Origin: Amblyomma americanum | Lineage: Eukaryota; Arthropoda; Arachnida; Ixodida; Ixodidae | Length of the DNA stretch: 64,000 bases | NCBI RefSeq assembly: GCF_052857255.1 | Contig: NC_135502.1 | Location: 154,614,599-154,678,598, forward strand | Direction of reading: 5' to 3' | Shown here: positions 45,212 through 55,853 of the stretch, piece by piece | Numbering within the stretch: position 1 is the first letter of the stretch | Layout: each line of letters begins with the position of its first letter | Program-made: the position numbers and the translations under genes | The notes under the pieces: model-generated | The model's input: the letters and a program-made list of their open reading frames with translations, nothing else | Databases searched by the model: none | Told to the model about the DNA's origin: nothing

Positions 45212-45570
45212 CATAACAGGTTGGTTGGCTGGAAACACCTTTATTCAAAAGTCCTGCAGACCTTTCGCCGACGGGGCCTTAGGTCTCCGACGTGGGGACG
45301 TCGAGGTGTCGCCTCGCGAGCCTGCTGGACGGCCCAGAGTTGGTCACCGGGACTGGGGCTGCGTAAGGCAGAGGCCCACCGCGGCGGGAGGGTTCCGGAG
45401 TTAGCACCGTCAGGGTTTTTGCTACAGTCCCAGAGCATGTGGGGTAAAGTTGCTATAGCAGTGTGGCAGACCTTGCATGTATTCATCGGGTATGTTCCGG
45501 GGTAGAGTCTGTGGTATTGTGCCGGGTTGGGGTACGTGAGCGTCTGCAGGTAACTTCATTATTAGTCGAT
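45212..45570 (-). mobile_element. LINE 3' end (ORF2 C-terminus)
   Basis: The minus strand reads LQTLTYPNPAQYHRLYPG, then CKVCHTAIATLPHMLWDC, a C-X2-C…H…C knuckle of the type that ends RNase H-bearing LINE ORF2. A DQLWAVQQAREA helix, a stop and a 3' UTR containing GAATAAAGGTG follow, near 45240. It is 5'-truncated and has the same organisation as the fragment at 2240-2575. Confidence 0.7.
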
Positions 45571-47593
45571 ATGAATAAGTGTCCAAAATATGGATTGGTA
45601 CCCTAATGCCAGCTGCCAAGAACACTAATCATAGTTTTGGCGCCCTATGTATTGTTTGTTGTTTGGGTCATGCCCTCTTTTGTGTTGCTTCTTTATAATA
45701 AAATAAAAACTTTTAAGTGTCACGTGTGCTCAATAAAAGGCAAAAGCACACCTCACCAGTTATAGGAGTCTTTCCTACTTGTCTTATTTGCACGTTTTTC
45801 ATTCAGTAATTAATTATATTTTGTTCTGGCCTACCACACGTTTAATGACACTTATAGTCGCTGGTTTTTCTGACAAAAATAGAGAGTTTCTGGCTAAGTC
45901 TAAACTCCATGTCTGTACAAGGAGTGTCTGGGGAAATGCTGACAGAGTGCTCTGTGGTTTATCGGCCCTTCTGCAACGTAAACCTTGGATTAATGTGGCC
46001 TAGATTTTATTCGGGTCATGTGTGAATGAGAGTGATGTTTATGCGCCTAAGTTTATTCCTTATATAGCTTTTGCCTTGCGGTCAGGAAAAAGCAGTTGGA
46101 GGTCTGCGCCTGTGTGGTCGTTTTTGCTCCTGTTCTCCAGTCGTGTCTCATTCGCGCAGTGCTAACCTTTTTTTCTTTGTAGATAGAGCTTCCGCGGTAA
46201 AAAACGAGTTCAGATTCCTGTTTAGTGCACCTTTAAGGTGCTGCACTCAGTGGTGCCCACAGTAAGAGTGTCGCTTTCATTACTCTTCCAGTTGGCATCT
46301 TTTCTTCAAATCTTACATTTTTAGAACGCATAGGTGTTTGAGACTCAAAGCGCTAGTTCAATGAATTTTTTTTATTTCAGCAGTGCCGCCGAGGAGCTTG
46401 CAGATTGATCAGGCTTTCATTTATGCTTAACAAGTAAGCGGGAATTCCGCTTTTGTTTTTGTTAACTGTTAAACACGAAGACCAGTAAAGCACTGTCGAG
46501 GTTCTCATCTGTGAAATCAAGATTTTCTCATGACATTCACTTGGTGACGTTGCACTGAGGAGGCCCCAGTATTAAAGAAAAATCGAATAGAGCATTAAGC
46601 TCAAAACATGTTCAGTGCTATACGTGTATAATTCATAGGACTGTTCATTATCTCCAGATCCAGTGCCGATACTTGGTCACGAGGACCTGATGTGTGAATC
46701 TTGAGGACTTCCTTAGCACATGGAGTCACGTTATTAGAGTGCCACATTGGTATGTGACAAATGAGTGACTGGCATGTTACATTACCATTGAAGATCACCT
46801 CATATTGCACCTCATATTCTTTGAAGGAGAATATGGAAATTGGGTTCGTGTTTGTAAGTTTTTTTAAAAGGGTATCTGGATTTTGGATTTGGGTGAAATT
46901 GTGTTGCTTTGTGAACACATGTTCGGTAATGAGGATGGTATCGAGGCGGACCTTGGCTTTGGGGATGTGTGGCTGGAGAGTGGGTGCTCTTGGAATGTAG
47001 TTTGAGGTCTTGTAATCCTGCTGAGGCCTAGAAGAAAGTGCTTCTTCGGAGGATGAGCGAGAGCTCTACGACTTCTTTCCTCCAAAAGATGGCAAAACGG
47101 ATATAATTTTTATTGTACCGTTGTGCATGGATATTGTAATTTAGAAGTGTGAGCAAAAACGTACTATTACGTGAACACCATGTTGTACCCAAAGCCATGA
47201 ACAGCCATGTCACATGGTCAATTTTTGTTAGCAGTAGAGCTTAGGGCATTAGGGATTCCCAATCGTTGTTGAACTTTGGGATTTTTAAGAGGTAGGCTAT
47301 TACCGCAATGCAAATTCAGTTACCATTGACCGGTTTCAAAAAGTTGGTGTGCACTGTGTGCCACGCATTACTACACCACAGTATATGCAATACCTGCTAC
47401 ATTGTATTTTGCTGCCGTGCATAACCACCAATTGTTGCCAGTGAACGCAGTTTTATCCTCTCAATGCTGCGAACATTTTTTGAGGAAAGGGGAAAGTTCA
47501 TTGTGGTCCAATATTCCTCTGTCTCAGTCTTGCGGAGAACATTTCTTTTGTAGCGAAAAAACACTAGTCTAGTCAGCATCACATCTCAGGCGG
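45571..47593. other. Stretch without recognisable gene
   Basis: AT-rich with short ORFs. A potential AATAAAAT signal lies near 45700. Nothing identified. Confidence 0.45.
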
Positions 47594-48360
47594 TCCGCGC
47601 TAGACACTTCATGCGCCGTAACCATTGCAACCAACTGCGCCGACTTGCATGTGTTCGTCGCGCGCTGTCGTCTCGTTATTCGCCACGCGTGATGTCATCA
47701 CTTATCTATGCTTCTCACTGCGCATGTGCGCGGAGAGTGGCTGCGCCGCGGCAGAGGATATAAGCCGCGGAGCGGCCGCTCGCCTAAGAAGAAAGCGCAG
47801 TGGAAGAAGACGCAGCTGGTGGAAGGTGAAGACGCTTGGCGATACATTCTTTACGTACCTCTGGTGTCTCCAACATGCGCTCCGCTGTCCGCGCTTCATT
47901 ATTACGTAGATGGGCAGCCTCACGCCTGGCAATGACTTCGGGGTCAGTAGAAGCAGCTTCTTGTAGGCTCTGAAGATCCCCCTTGCTATACAAACGGCCA
48001 CAAGCCGCGTCTTCTTTCATTGCGCTTTCTCCCAAGGCGAGCGGTGGCTCCACGGCTTACATCCTCCTCTATGGCGCAGCCGCTAAGAGCATAGTACAGG
48101 CGTCCTTCCGTTCCTCAAAATTATTGGCGTCTGGAACGTTGTCGACACCTACGCCAATGAACACAATGAACGCCGACAGCTTTCGCTTTGTTTATCCTGG
48201 ACTAGCTGATCCACATTCATTTTTGTAGCAGTAGCTACACTAGGCTACCAGTTGAGCATTTTGCGGTACACGCGAGAGGCCAGTTGTGCGCATGCGCCGT
48301 TACCATGGTACATGGGAGAGAGTAGATGTGCGCATGCGCCGTTACCATCGCAACCGGAGA
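47594..48360. promoter_or_regulatory. GC-rich promoter-like block with NRF-1-like palindromes
   Basis: TGCGCATGTGCGCG at 47719-47732 and two copies of TGTGCGCATGCGCCGTTACC (48285 and 48327, 42 bp apart) match the TGCGCATGCGC type of NRF-1 site. A TATA-like GATATAAG lies at 47757-47764. CATGCGCCGTAACCATTGCA at 47610-47629 recurs as CATGCGCCGTTACCATCGCA at 48333-48352, so related ~26-bp direct repeats bracket the block. It may be a transposon promoter or a host CpG promoter. Confidence 0.4.
47784..48053 (-). CDS. Hypothetical Arg/Glu-rich ORF
   Basis: The 89-codon ORF contains DPEVIARREAAHLRNNEART, a charged RE-A-A pattern that I remember from repetitive tick hypothetical proteins of probable transposon origin. 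No enzyme domain is visible. It may be one exon of a longer repeat protein, a transposon relic, or chance. Confidence 0.3.
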   Translation of the reverse strand: MEPPLALGESAMKEDAACGRLYSKGDLQSLQEAASTDPEVIARREAAHLRNNEARTAERMLETPEVRKECIAKRLHLPPAASSSTALSS

Positions 48361-48399
48361 TAAGGATTGGGTGCGCCGCGCGCTTCGTAGCAGCCGTCG

Positions 48400-48525
48400 C
48401 CGCTCTTTCTTCAGGAGTCCCTCCTTTATCTCTTCCCTCATGGCGCGATTCAGGTGTCCGCCGATATGTGAGACAGATACTGCGCAATTTCCTTTTCCCC
48501 AAAAAAAACCAATTTTATGTTACGG
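48400..48525 (+). mobile_element. SINE 3' tail (Ruka-like)
   Basis: CTCCTTTATCTCTTCCCTCA, then GGTGTCCGCCGATATGTGAG and ACAGATACTGCGC lead into a CCCCAAAAAAAACCAA end. The same tail occurs at 48612-48720 (minus), 54930-55000 and 61190-61290. From memory it is the 3' half of a tick tRNA-SINE. The 5' half is missing. Confidence 0.7.
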
Positions 48526-48611
48526 TCGCGGTCCGTCAGCGGTGTCGGTCTCCATGGCAGTCGTCGCATGGATCACACCTACCGTTCCCGCTGAACGAAT
48601 CACACGGTGAT

Positions 48612-48890
48612 TTATGAAATTTTGGTTTTGGGGAAAGAAATGACGCAGTATCTGTCTCACTGTATCGGCGGACACCTGAACCGCGCCATAAGAGAAGGGA
48701 TAAAGGAGAGACTGAGAGAATAAAGGAAGAAAGATGCCGTACTGGAGGGCTCCGAGGGCTCCTGAATAATTTCAACCACCTCGGGATATTTAACGTGTAC
48801 TGACATCGCACAGCCCACGGGCGCCTAGCGTTTCGCCTCCATCGAAACTCAGCCGCCGCGGTCCGGTTCGAAACTGGGTACTCCGAATCC
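48612..48890 (-). mobile_element. tRNA-derived SINE (Ruka-like), minus strand
   Basis: Minus-strand order: a B-box-like GTTTCGAACC near 48868, CCGCGGCGGCTGAGTTTC, GCGCCCGTGGGCTGTGCGAT, GTCAGTACACGTTAAATATC, GGTTGAAATTATTCAGGAGC, then the CTCCTTTATCC … CAGGTGTCC … GACAGATACTGCG tail. The A box is lost or diverged. It lies tail-to-tail with the SINE tail at 48400-48525. Confidence 0.75.
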
Positions 48891-49112
48891 TGGACCGTAC
48901 GGATTCACCTTGTGTATCTGAAAGAACGCAACCGGTCTAAATACTGTGTAGGCAGCACTGAGACAGCTGCGTGTTACTTTACCGATAATCGGGCAGTGTT
49001 TATCCGTGTCATAACAATTCTATAAATGAACTATGTGAGCAACCGAATACTTCTTCAGTGCTTAACATTTAAGTCACAGCAACAAACTCGACAACATGCA
49101 TAACCAGCGTAG
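48891..49112. other. Short flank of the LINE insertion
   Basis: Non-coding sequence that received the full-length LINE. Nothing else recognised. Confidence 0.4.
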
Positions 49113-49127
49113 AACTACAGCTCTTGC
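49113..49127. repeat. Target-site duplication, left copy
   Basis: AACTACAGCTCTTGC, identical to 54427-54441. It fixes the 5' boundary of the LINE at 49128. Confidence 0.9.
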
Positions 49128-49342
49128 GGTGGAAGAGCAAGACGACGCTGCTCGATCTGTTGTCACTTCAGCTCAGTAATTTTGCCTTGTTTTCTAGTCA
49201 TTAACTAGGTTACTTTTATCCTTGGAAGACGGCCGCGTCTTTAAGGCGGTACGGTCCCTACGGGAAGGGTACGGCAGCTCCGGCGCCGGCATCCTTAAAG
49301 GGACAGCGCCATCCGAAGGAGCACAGTGGGGCGGAGGCGGCC

Positions 49343-50704
49343 ATGGCATCACATGGCAGGGATCTGCCAGTCATCAGGGACGTCCAGCAGTGCAGTGCGT
49401 CATCATCGCTCAGCGGGGACGACTCAACCATCGTCGCCTCTGGCGAGGAAGTGGCTGACATGGCGGAAATGGACAACGATGGCTTCAAAGTGGTGAGTCA
49501 TCGGAAGCACCGGACAGTCGGCATCCCAGTGATAGTTAAGCCAAAAGAGAAAGGTGTTGACTTCAGATAGTGAAACCCTATCAGGCTGTTCGATGTTAAT
49601 AAAGAACTACTGGGATCTGCTCTGATTCGCAGTCGCTTCACAACGCAAGGGGCTCTTCATTTAGATATATCAACGGAAGAGCAAGTAGACATTCTTCTGC
49701 GGTGCTCTCAGATCGGTGGCATACGAGTTCAAGCCCGGTTGCCACACTCCTACATGACTAACACATGTGTTATAAGGGGAGTACCAGTGCGGTATTCGGA
49801 AAGTGCCCTTCTTGACTACTTGAAACCGCAAGGAGTTCTGCACGTGCGACGGTTAATGCGCCGGGTGGAGCCTGGAAAACAACAATGGGCAGCGAAGCCT
49901 ACAAACTCCATTGCGCTAACGTATGCTCCCAACACCGAGCGCCCTGGAATAATTGACCTTGGTTTCACCAAACATGCAGTCCACGAGTTCGTTGAAACTC
50001 CTCCCCGGTGCTTCAGGTGCCAACGCTTTGGACATGTAGCGAGAGTTTGCGACAAAGATCAACGTTGCAAGCGGTGTGGTGGTGGCCATTAATACAAAGA
50101 ATGCAAGGCAGATTTTGCTTGCGCTAATTGTGGAGGTGACCATCCAGCGAGTTTCAGTGGCTGCACATTCCGTGTGAGCGCCTTACACCTTCCCAAGTCT
50201 TTCATTAGTGGCCCCAAACCACAACCTACTGAGAAGCCGATACATGGAAGTGAAGAGTTCCCTGCGCTCGAGTCGGAAGCTCGGGACGTGGTAGTAAGCG
50301 ACGTCGCTGCACGACCTGATCCGAGCAAGTCGGCAACGGCCTCCGAGGGTGAGCTGGCTGTTCGATCTGCTTCTGTAAAAAGTGTCCTTGTTCTTCAGCG
50401 ACCAGATCACAGCAAGACTCGACAACATGGAGGACATCCCCTTGCCTTAAAAGAGATGCAGACACCAGCTACCGTGGCCAAGAGTGGGTCCCAGTCCCCG
50501 ACTTTTGTCGAAGTGGTGCGCCAGTGCGTGCAGCAAAATAAGGAGCTCAAAAGCCGGAATCTCTCCGACCTTCTACGCGTTTTGCTTGATGTCCTGCGTT
50601 CATATAGCCAAGCGATGCAGCCTGGCACTTTGAAGAACTTTATACAGCTGGTGCTTTCCTTTGAGACCTTGATCACCGCCTTCGCAGAGAACTTCAACTC
50701 CTAG
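49343..50704 (+). pseudogene. LINE ORF1 (gag-like, three zinc knuckles)
   Basis: One frame, broken by TAG TGA at 49568-49573 and TAA at 50090-50092. The first part is acidic. A middle domain (TNTCVIRGVPVRYSESALL) resembles the RRM-like fold of LINE ORF1 proteins. Knuckles follow: CFRCQRFGHVARVC, CKRCGGGH…C and CANCGGDHPASFSGC. The C-terminal part is Pro/Ser-rich with an FVEVVRQCVQQNKELKSRN helix. ORF1 proteins bind their own RNA. The frame ends TAG, followed without a gap by the ORF2 ATG. Confidence 0.85.
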
Positions 50705-51631
50705 ATGGCTAGTTTTCTTCAACCTGTTGCAACTAAAAACCCTAGAAAAGTGCCGTTTATCATGCAATGGAACTGCGCTGGGATTATAAGTCGATTAGCA
50801 GAACTTAAATTGTTCGTGAAAGAGACCTGTGTTCCAGTACTAGCCTTCTCGGAGGCTGGCTTGTCAAGCGGGAGGTCTTTGCCGGGATACGTCGCACACA
50901 AGAATTGCAACATAAAGTCTTTTCCCGCAGGAAGTGCCGCCCTTTACATACGAAGGGAGATTCCTCATGTGGCTTTGAACGTCACCGATCTTTGCACCGA
51001 CAGTATTGAGGTAGTGGCTGTGAGGATTCGGCTCGCCTTCCGAACTCTGTCCATTGCATCAGTATACGTGTCCCCGCGGAAGAAGGTCTATATGGCTTTG
51101 TTCCTCCAGCAACTTTGTGACCGCTGCCCAGCACCCAGAATCATCTGTGGTGACTTCAACGCCCACTACCCTGCCTGGGGTGACAGGAACACAGATCCTT
51201 GCGGACGCCAACTTGTAGAAGTCATCGACAGTTTGGACCTGTGCGTCGCCAATGACGAAAGTCCCACTTTCTTTCGGCCTCCAACCTCACTCACATCTAT
51301 ACACCTAACCTTACATTCACGTGACGTCCGTGTGCAGTGGTCAACTAGAGCTGACCGAATGGGATGTGATCACTACCTGATATTTGGGTTTACTGCCGAC
51401 TTCCATCTGCGTGGTCCTAAAATTTGCCATGTTGTTAATTGGGACAAATACAGGGAGCTCTTAGCCTGTGTTTCCGGTGATGTGGCAGACAAAATGATTT
51501 ATGCTAAGATGGCTGCTACCACGGCGCTCAAGCTACCTGATCATTTTCCGACTCCGGAACTCAGGAACCTCTGCGCAGCCCGAAGAAGGGCGGAGCGACA
51601 ACTGTTGCGGAGAAGGACGACAGAGCCTTGA
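50705..51631 (+). pseudogene. LINE ORF2, APE-type endonuclease
   Basis: Starts MASFLQPVATKNP directly after the ORF1 stop. Motifs in order: QWNCAGI (N23), FSEAGL (E50), CGDFNAHYPAWG (D150, N152, H154), ESPTFFRPPTSLTS and CDHYLIFG (D222, H223). The residue that should be Asp in the SIDLT motif is His200, so nicking would probably be lost. The frame ends at 51631 with TGA. The following sequence up to 51692 reads better after compensating shifts. The nuclease would nick target DNA to prime reverse transcription. Confidence 0.85.
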
Positions 51632-51691
51632 AGACAACTTTCAACAGGCTCAACTCTTTGTAGGTCCCAGTGGGCATCCTTTTGCGCTAGT

Positions 51692-52984
51692 TTGACTGTT
51701 TTCTCGCCGATAACGAGGATTTGGCTTGTCGTTGGCAGTCTTGCTGGTGGCTCTCGTCCGAGTAAACCTTTCGAGGCGCTTGCATTGCGCACGCAGAGAC
51801 ATCTCGTGTGCTTGGCAGAGGAATTTGCGGATGCATTAGTAAACTCCAGACCAGGCATTCATCCCTGCGCTCTGCCTGCTACGTCTCCATCTGTTATAGA
51901 CGCCCCGTTCACACTTCGAGAACTACAGACAGCGCTCCGCAGCCTGCGGCGTCGCTGTGCACCAGGTCCTGACGGCATTACCAATCAAATGTTACAGAAC
52001 CTGCCTCTGGAACACAGGAAGATGGTCCTAACCTATCTCAATCGAGTGTGGGAGTCTGGTGACGTTCCCCCTTCATGGAAGGTGGCTTGTGTAGTCCCAC
52101 TGCTGAAGGCCAGCAAAGAGATGACAGACACGGCCTCGTATCGTCCTGTATCGCTGATGTCGTGTGTGGCTAAGCTCATGGAGAAAATGGCAAGTAAGCA
52201 TTTGTCTTGGTGGCTTGAGGATAGAAGGGCACTACCAACATGCATGACAGGATTCCGCACAGGTTTAAGCGCACAAGATAGCGTCCTTGACTTGATAAGA
52301 CACATTGAACATCAGAGTGCTTTTGGACTTTCAACACTAGCTATTTTCCTAGACGTATCAAAGGCTTATGAGAGCGTCCTCCAGTGCTCAATACTGAATA
52401 GTCTGCAGGTCATAGGCGTACAGGGCTATCTTCTGCGATTCATTCACTCATTTCTCAGTGATCGTAAATTTCGAGTGCGCTTAGGCAGTACAATGAGCTC
52501 CGAAAGGGCGGTATCGCGAGGGGTACCTCAGGGTAGTGTCCTGTCCCCAACGCTCTTTAATGTTGTCATGGCTGGTCTTCCCGCAAAAGTACAAAAACAT
52601 TGTAGGCATGTCCATATGTCGATATATGCAGACGACAGTTGTCTTTGGTTAACCGGATATCAACACAAACGCTTAGCTCTATTAGCGCGACAGGCCATGC
52701 TTTCAGTTAAAAGTTACCTTCAAGGTGTTGGGTTGACTCTCTCGGTGGAAAAATCTGGCTTCGTCCTGTTTCCAGGTAAGGGACGACGGTATGCGCGGCT
52801 GAGGATACCCTTGATCTGTCTTGCCTTCGTCAGGTTAACCACATACGTTTTTTGGGCGTCACTATTGACTCACGTCTACAGTGGCGACGAGCTGTGGACT
52901 CGATTGTGGCTTCACTATCTTCGCGTCTCAATGTGCTTCGTACAGGTGCTAGTGAGCAATGGGGAAACCATCCTACTTCAATGA
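51692..52984 (+). pseudogene. LINE ORF2, reverse transcriptase
   Basis: In the same frame as the endonuclease. RT blocks: LRRRCAPGPDGITNQML, VVPLLKASKEMTDTASYRPV, FLDVSKAYESV (D221), GVPQGSVLSPTLFN (277-290), IYADDSCLW (YADD 312-315) and LTLSVEKSGFVLF. All catalytic aspartates are kept. A frameshift near 52815 moves the thumb into the frame of 52852-53172 (GVTIDSRLQW, SRLNVLRTGA). The tail of this frame after about residue 365 is out-of-frame noise. Confidence 0.88.
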
Positions 52985-54290
52985 TCAGGCTTCGCGACGC
53001 CCTGGTGACAAGTCGCATAATGTACCAGCTCCCTTTAATTTCCCCCTCGGTATCGCAGCTGGAACGCCTTGAGGTTTTGCACAGAATGGGACTAAGGAGG
53101 GCTCTCGGCGTTCCGCAGGCTGCTCCAAGCAATGCAGTACTGTATGAGTCTCAATCGAAACCTCTCGGCTAGCCGCTTCACAAAGACTTTTGCTGCAACT
53201 TGGCCGCCTAAGAGAGACTGTTGCCCGGAGAGCGCTTCTACAGCGGCTTCGAAAGGGATCTGAGTTCCAGGCGTACTTGGCTTTAAATACTCTTCGTTCT
53301 TTGGGTCTCGGCCTTCGATATCGACCTAAGACGTTGAAGCCACTTTGGTCCTTTCCGAGCCTCGGTTGTTCCTTGACAATTCCCCACGTTCGCGCTAAGC
53401 GGAATTCTCCTTTAGCGGCAATGCGTTCGCTCGTACTGGAACATCTTGAGACCGAATATGCCAGTCATCTTCAAATTTTTACAGACGGCTCTGTGGACAA
53501 GGTCAGAGGATCTAGTGCAGCTGCTTTTCATATTCCGTCTTTGAAGTATGATTGGTTTGTTCATTTTACTAAAGTCGTGTCCTCCACAATGGCCGAAAGC
53601 GTTGCCATTGAGGCAGCTCTAAAGAAGCTACGGTGTTGTAGGCCTCAACCTACTGTCATAATTACGGATTCAAAATCTGCCCTTCAAAGGTTAGAGTACG
53701 GGTTCCCCACTGATGCCTTGAGTCATAGATCCCTACGTATGGTGCAGAATCTACATAACAAAGGCTTCGCTATACGTTTTCAATGGGTGCCCTCGCACAT
53801 AGGTGTCTTAGGCAACGAGATAGCGGTCAACCTCGCCCATACAGCTCTCTCCGGGATTCCAGTACATGGAGTCCCTCATGAAGTCAAGCAAATGTTCAGA
53901 GATGTAGTGTTGTGCCACTTAAGTTCTTTGTGGAGCTCTCCTCATCAGCCACGTGTGACCAAGGGTCTCAATAGGTACCAAGCCACTTTGCTGCACCGCG
54001 TTCGCACGGATTCTGCTCGTACGCCGACGTGGATGTGTAAGACTGGCCTAGCGTTGTCACCATTGTGTTCAACGTGTGGTGTGTGTGGTGACATAGAACA
54101 TTGCTTCTTGTGCTGTACTTTGTACAACGTGGAACGGGCAGTGTTATTCGGATCCCTGAAGAAGGCAGGAGTTCCTCACAGTTCTCTTCAGGACATTGTT
54201 TTCCCGCGCGGGAGCCAGTCGAGTAGAAGGGACGCTTCTCGCCTTCTTCTACTTCACCTGCAGGACACGGATTTGGCCTCCACATGGTGA
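52815..54290 (+). pseudogene. LINE ORF2, RT thumb, RNase H and CCHC tail
   Basis: After the thumb, another shift near 53170 opens a 366-codon frame (53190-54290). RNase H: IFTDGSVD (D99), MAESVAIEAAL (E136), IITDSKSAL (D160) and QWVPSHIGVLGNEIAVNLAH. The final catalytic Asp is Val213, so RNase H is probably dead. A knuckle CSTCGVCGDIEHCFLCC and a FGSLKKAGVPHSSLQDIVFP tail close the ORF. RNase H would remove the RNA template. Confidence 0.88.
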
Positions 54291-54426
54291 CCTCAGGAGT
54301 GTCTATATGGGTTTTTGCGGGCAGTGTTTCTGTGGTTTCTATTTCAGTGTCACCACGGTAGAGCAATTTCCGGCAGCAACTGCAAGGCTAATCCCACCGG
54401 TAGTTTACAACCACTCAACTCAACTC

Positions 54427-54441
54427 AACTACAGCTCTTGC
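54427..54441. repeat. Target-site duplication, right copy
   Basis: AACTACAGCTCTTGC, identical to the left copy, directly after the CAACT-repeat end of the LINE. Confidence 0.9.
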
Positions 54442-54745
54442 TTCGTAGTCCTGGCATACCGGAGCTAAGGCAGTGCCAATTTTTCCCCTTTCTATCTTCA
54501 TTGAATTGTGATACACACCCCTAAGAGATGTGGTAACACAGAGCAGGTGGCAGACGGGTGCGCTGACAAGTACTGAAATGAATTTTTGTAACAGACTTGG
54601 CTGCATAAATAAATCTGGGAATGCTATGCTAATTGAGCCAACCTGCACCATTGCATTTAGCCTGTTACATGCTTTTACAAACTGGTGATTTTTAATGAAA
54701 TTGCATCAAGACGGTTCCAAAAGATTATTCCGACAACCAAGGGCA

Positions 54746-55005
54746 CCTGCCGTGGCGACGCAGTGGTTAGTGCGATCGGCTACTGATGCGGAGTGCCCGG
54801 GTTCGTAACTTACCTTGGCGGCCGCAGTTAACGTTATAGCTCCCCAGAAGGTCGAAATTATTTCGGATCCCTTAACTATGGTACCTCTTGCTTCCTTTCT
54901 TCATTCAATCCGTCCTTTATTCATTCCGTTATGCCCTGCTCAGGTGTCCGTTGGTATTGAGACAGATACTGCACTATTTCCTTTGCCTAAAAAATTGAAC
55001 CAAGG
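54746..55005 (+). mobile_element. tRNA-derived SINE (Ruka-like), near complete
   Basis: A box GCAGTGGTTAGTGCG at about 54760, TCGGCTACTGATGCGGAGTG, and a B-box-like GGGTTCGTAAC at about 54800. Then come CCTTGGCGGCCGCAGTTAAC, CCCCAGAAGGTCGAAATTAT, TCAATCCGTCCTTTATTCAT and CTCAGGTGTCCGTTGG, with a GACAGATACTGCAC end. The central part around GTGTGCTGTGCGATGTCAGT is deleted. Pol III would transcribe the intact form. Confidence 0.82.
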
Positions 55006-55714
55006 GCCGCTATGAATGTGAAAAGGCTGAGGCTAGATGCCACCTAAGATACACTGACATGACTTAGTTCTTTCTACGTGTGACCAGAAGGGTGACCAAC
55101 GGAATGCAGTCCTGGCCAGTTTTGCTGTCTTGTCGTTTGCCGCCTGCTGTTGGTGGCAATGCCAACACTGTTTCCCACAAATACGGTGAATGCAGATACC
55201 GAATAGAAAATTGCTTTTAAGAGGCTGAAGTATTGCTAAGTATGGGTTCTAGATTTACCTGGCTTTTGCAAAGCACCATCACGTGGCTTACAAGATCAAT
55301 GTAAGACCGTGAGAAACTTTTCGAACGGCTACAGGTAATAGCTCGATTGCAGAGACCTAATTTGCAATCGCTGTAACTTCGCTGTCAACATGTGAGCTTC
55401 CGGTTTGTCTGTATGGACGATATCCCAACTTTCAGTGTGCTGTTTTCAGTTTGGGGCGGCACTTTCCTTGATTCAGCATACGGTTATCAGATCATGCGTG
55501 CACATGTGCACAAATGATCTCAAGCTTATGTGATACCTGAATGTGCGAGGAAGTCTGAACCGTGCCTCTTTACCGCACACACTTGATGAGAAAACAGCGC
55601 AATTCATGGGAGGTACACACCAACACCAGACTTATGAGCGGAGGAATTTGCAGTGCCCCTTAAGATGACCGCGCTTGCGTGAATGAACGCTCCATCGCTA
55701 TACTTAGAGACCGA
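55006..55714. other. Stretch without recognisable gene
   Basis: Nothing recognised on either strand. Confidence 0.4.
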
Positions 55715-55853
55715 TTTTTGTGGCTATGCTGCGGAAGCTAGGGCGCGCGCTAGCAGCTTAAACGGCTGTGTCTCTCGTGAAAGAGTGGTAAGAGCGCGCT
55801 TTTGAATGCCTTGGCGCCTCGCGCTCGTAGCTTCCACTGTGTAGCCACAGAAA
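55715..55853. repeat. Foldback element, ~139 bp
   Basis: TTTTTGTGGCTATGCTGCGG plus AAGCTAGGGCGCG at 55715-55746 is an imperfect inverted match to CGCGCTCGTAGCTTCCACTG plus TGTAGCCACAGAAA at 55820-55853. The loop is GC-rich (AGAGCGCGC). It may be a MITE; flanking duplications are not clear. Confidence 0.6.

Larger units (their letters stand above)
49128..54426 (+). mobile_element. Full-length I-superfamily LINE, 5.3 kb
   Basis: Bounded by a perfect 15-bp target duplication. It contains a ~215-bp 5' UTR, ORF1 (gag-like), ORF2 (endonuclease, RT, RNase H, CCHC) and a 136-bp 3' UTR ending in repeated CAACT. Endonuclease plus RNase H after RT places it with I/Loa/Outcast-type elements; I cannot name the clade without a tree. 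Perfect flanks next to stops in both ORFs mean it was either mobilised in trans or decayed while its short flanks escaped mutation. Confidence 0.88.

Noticed and set aside
54746..54830. Possible tRNA gene
   Set aside because: A- and B-box-like sequences are present, but it continues into a SINE body and cannot fold as a complete tRNA.
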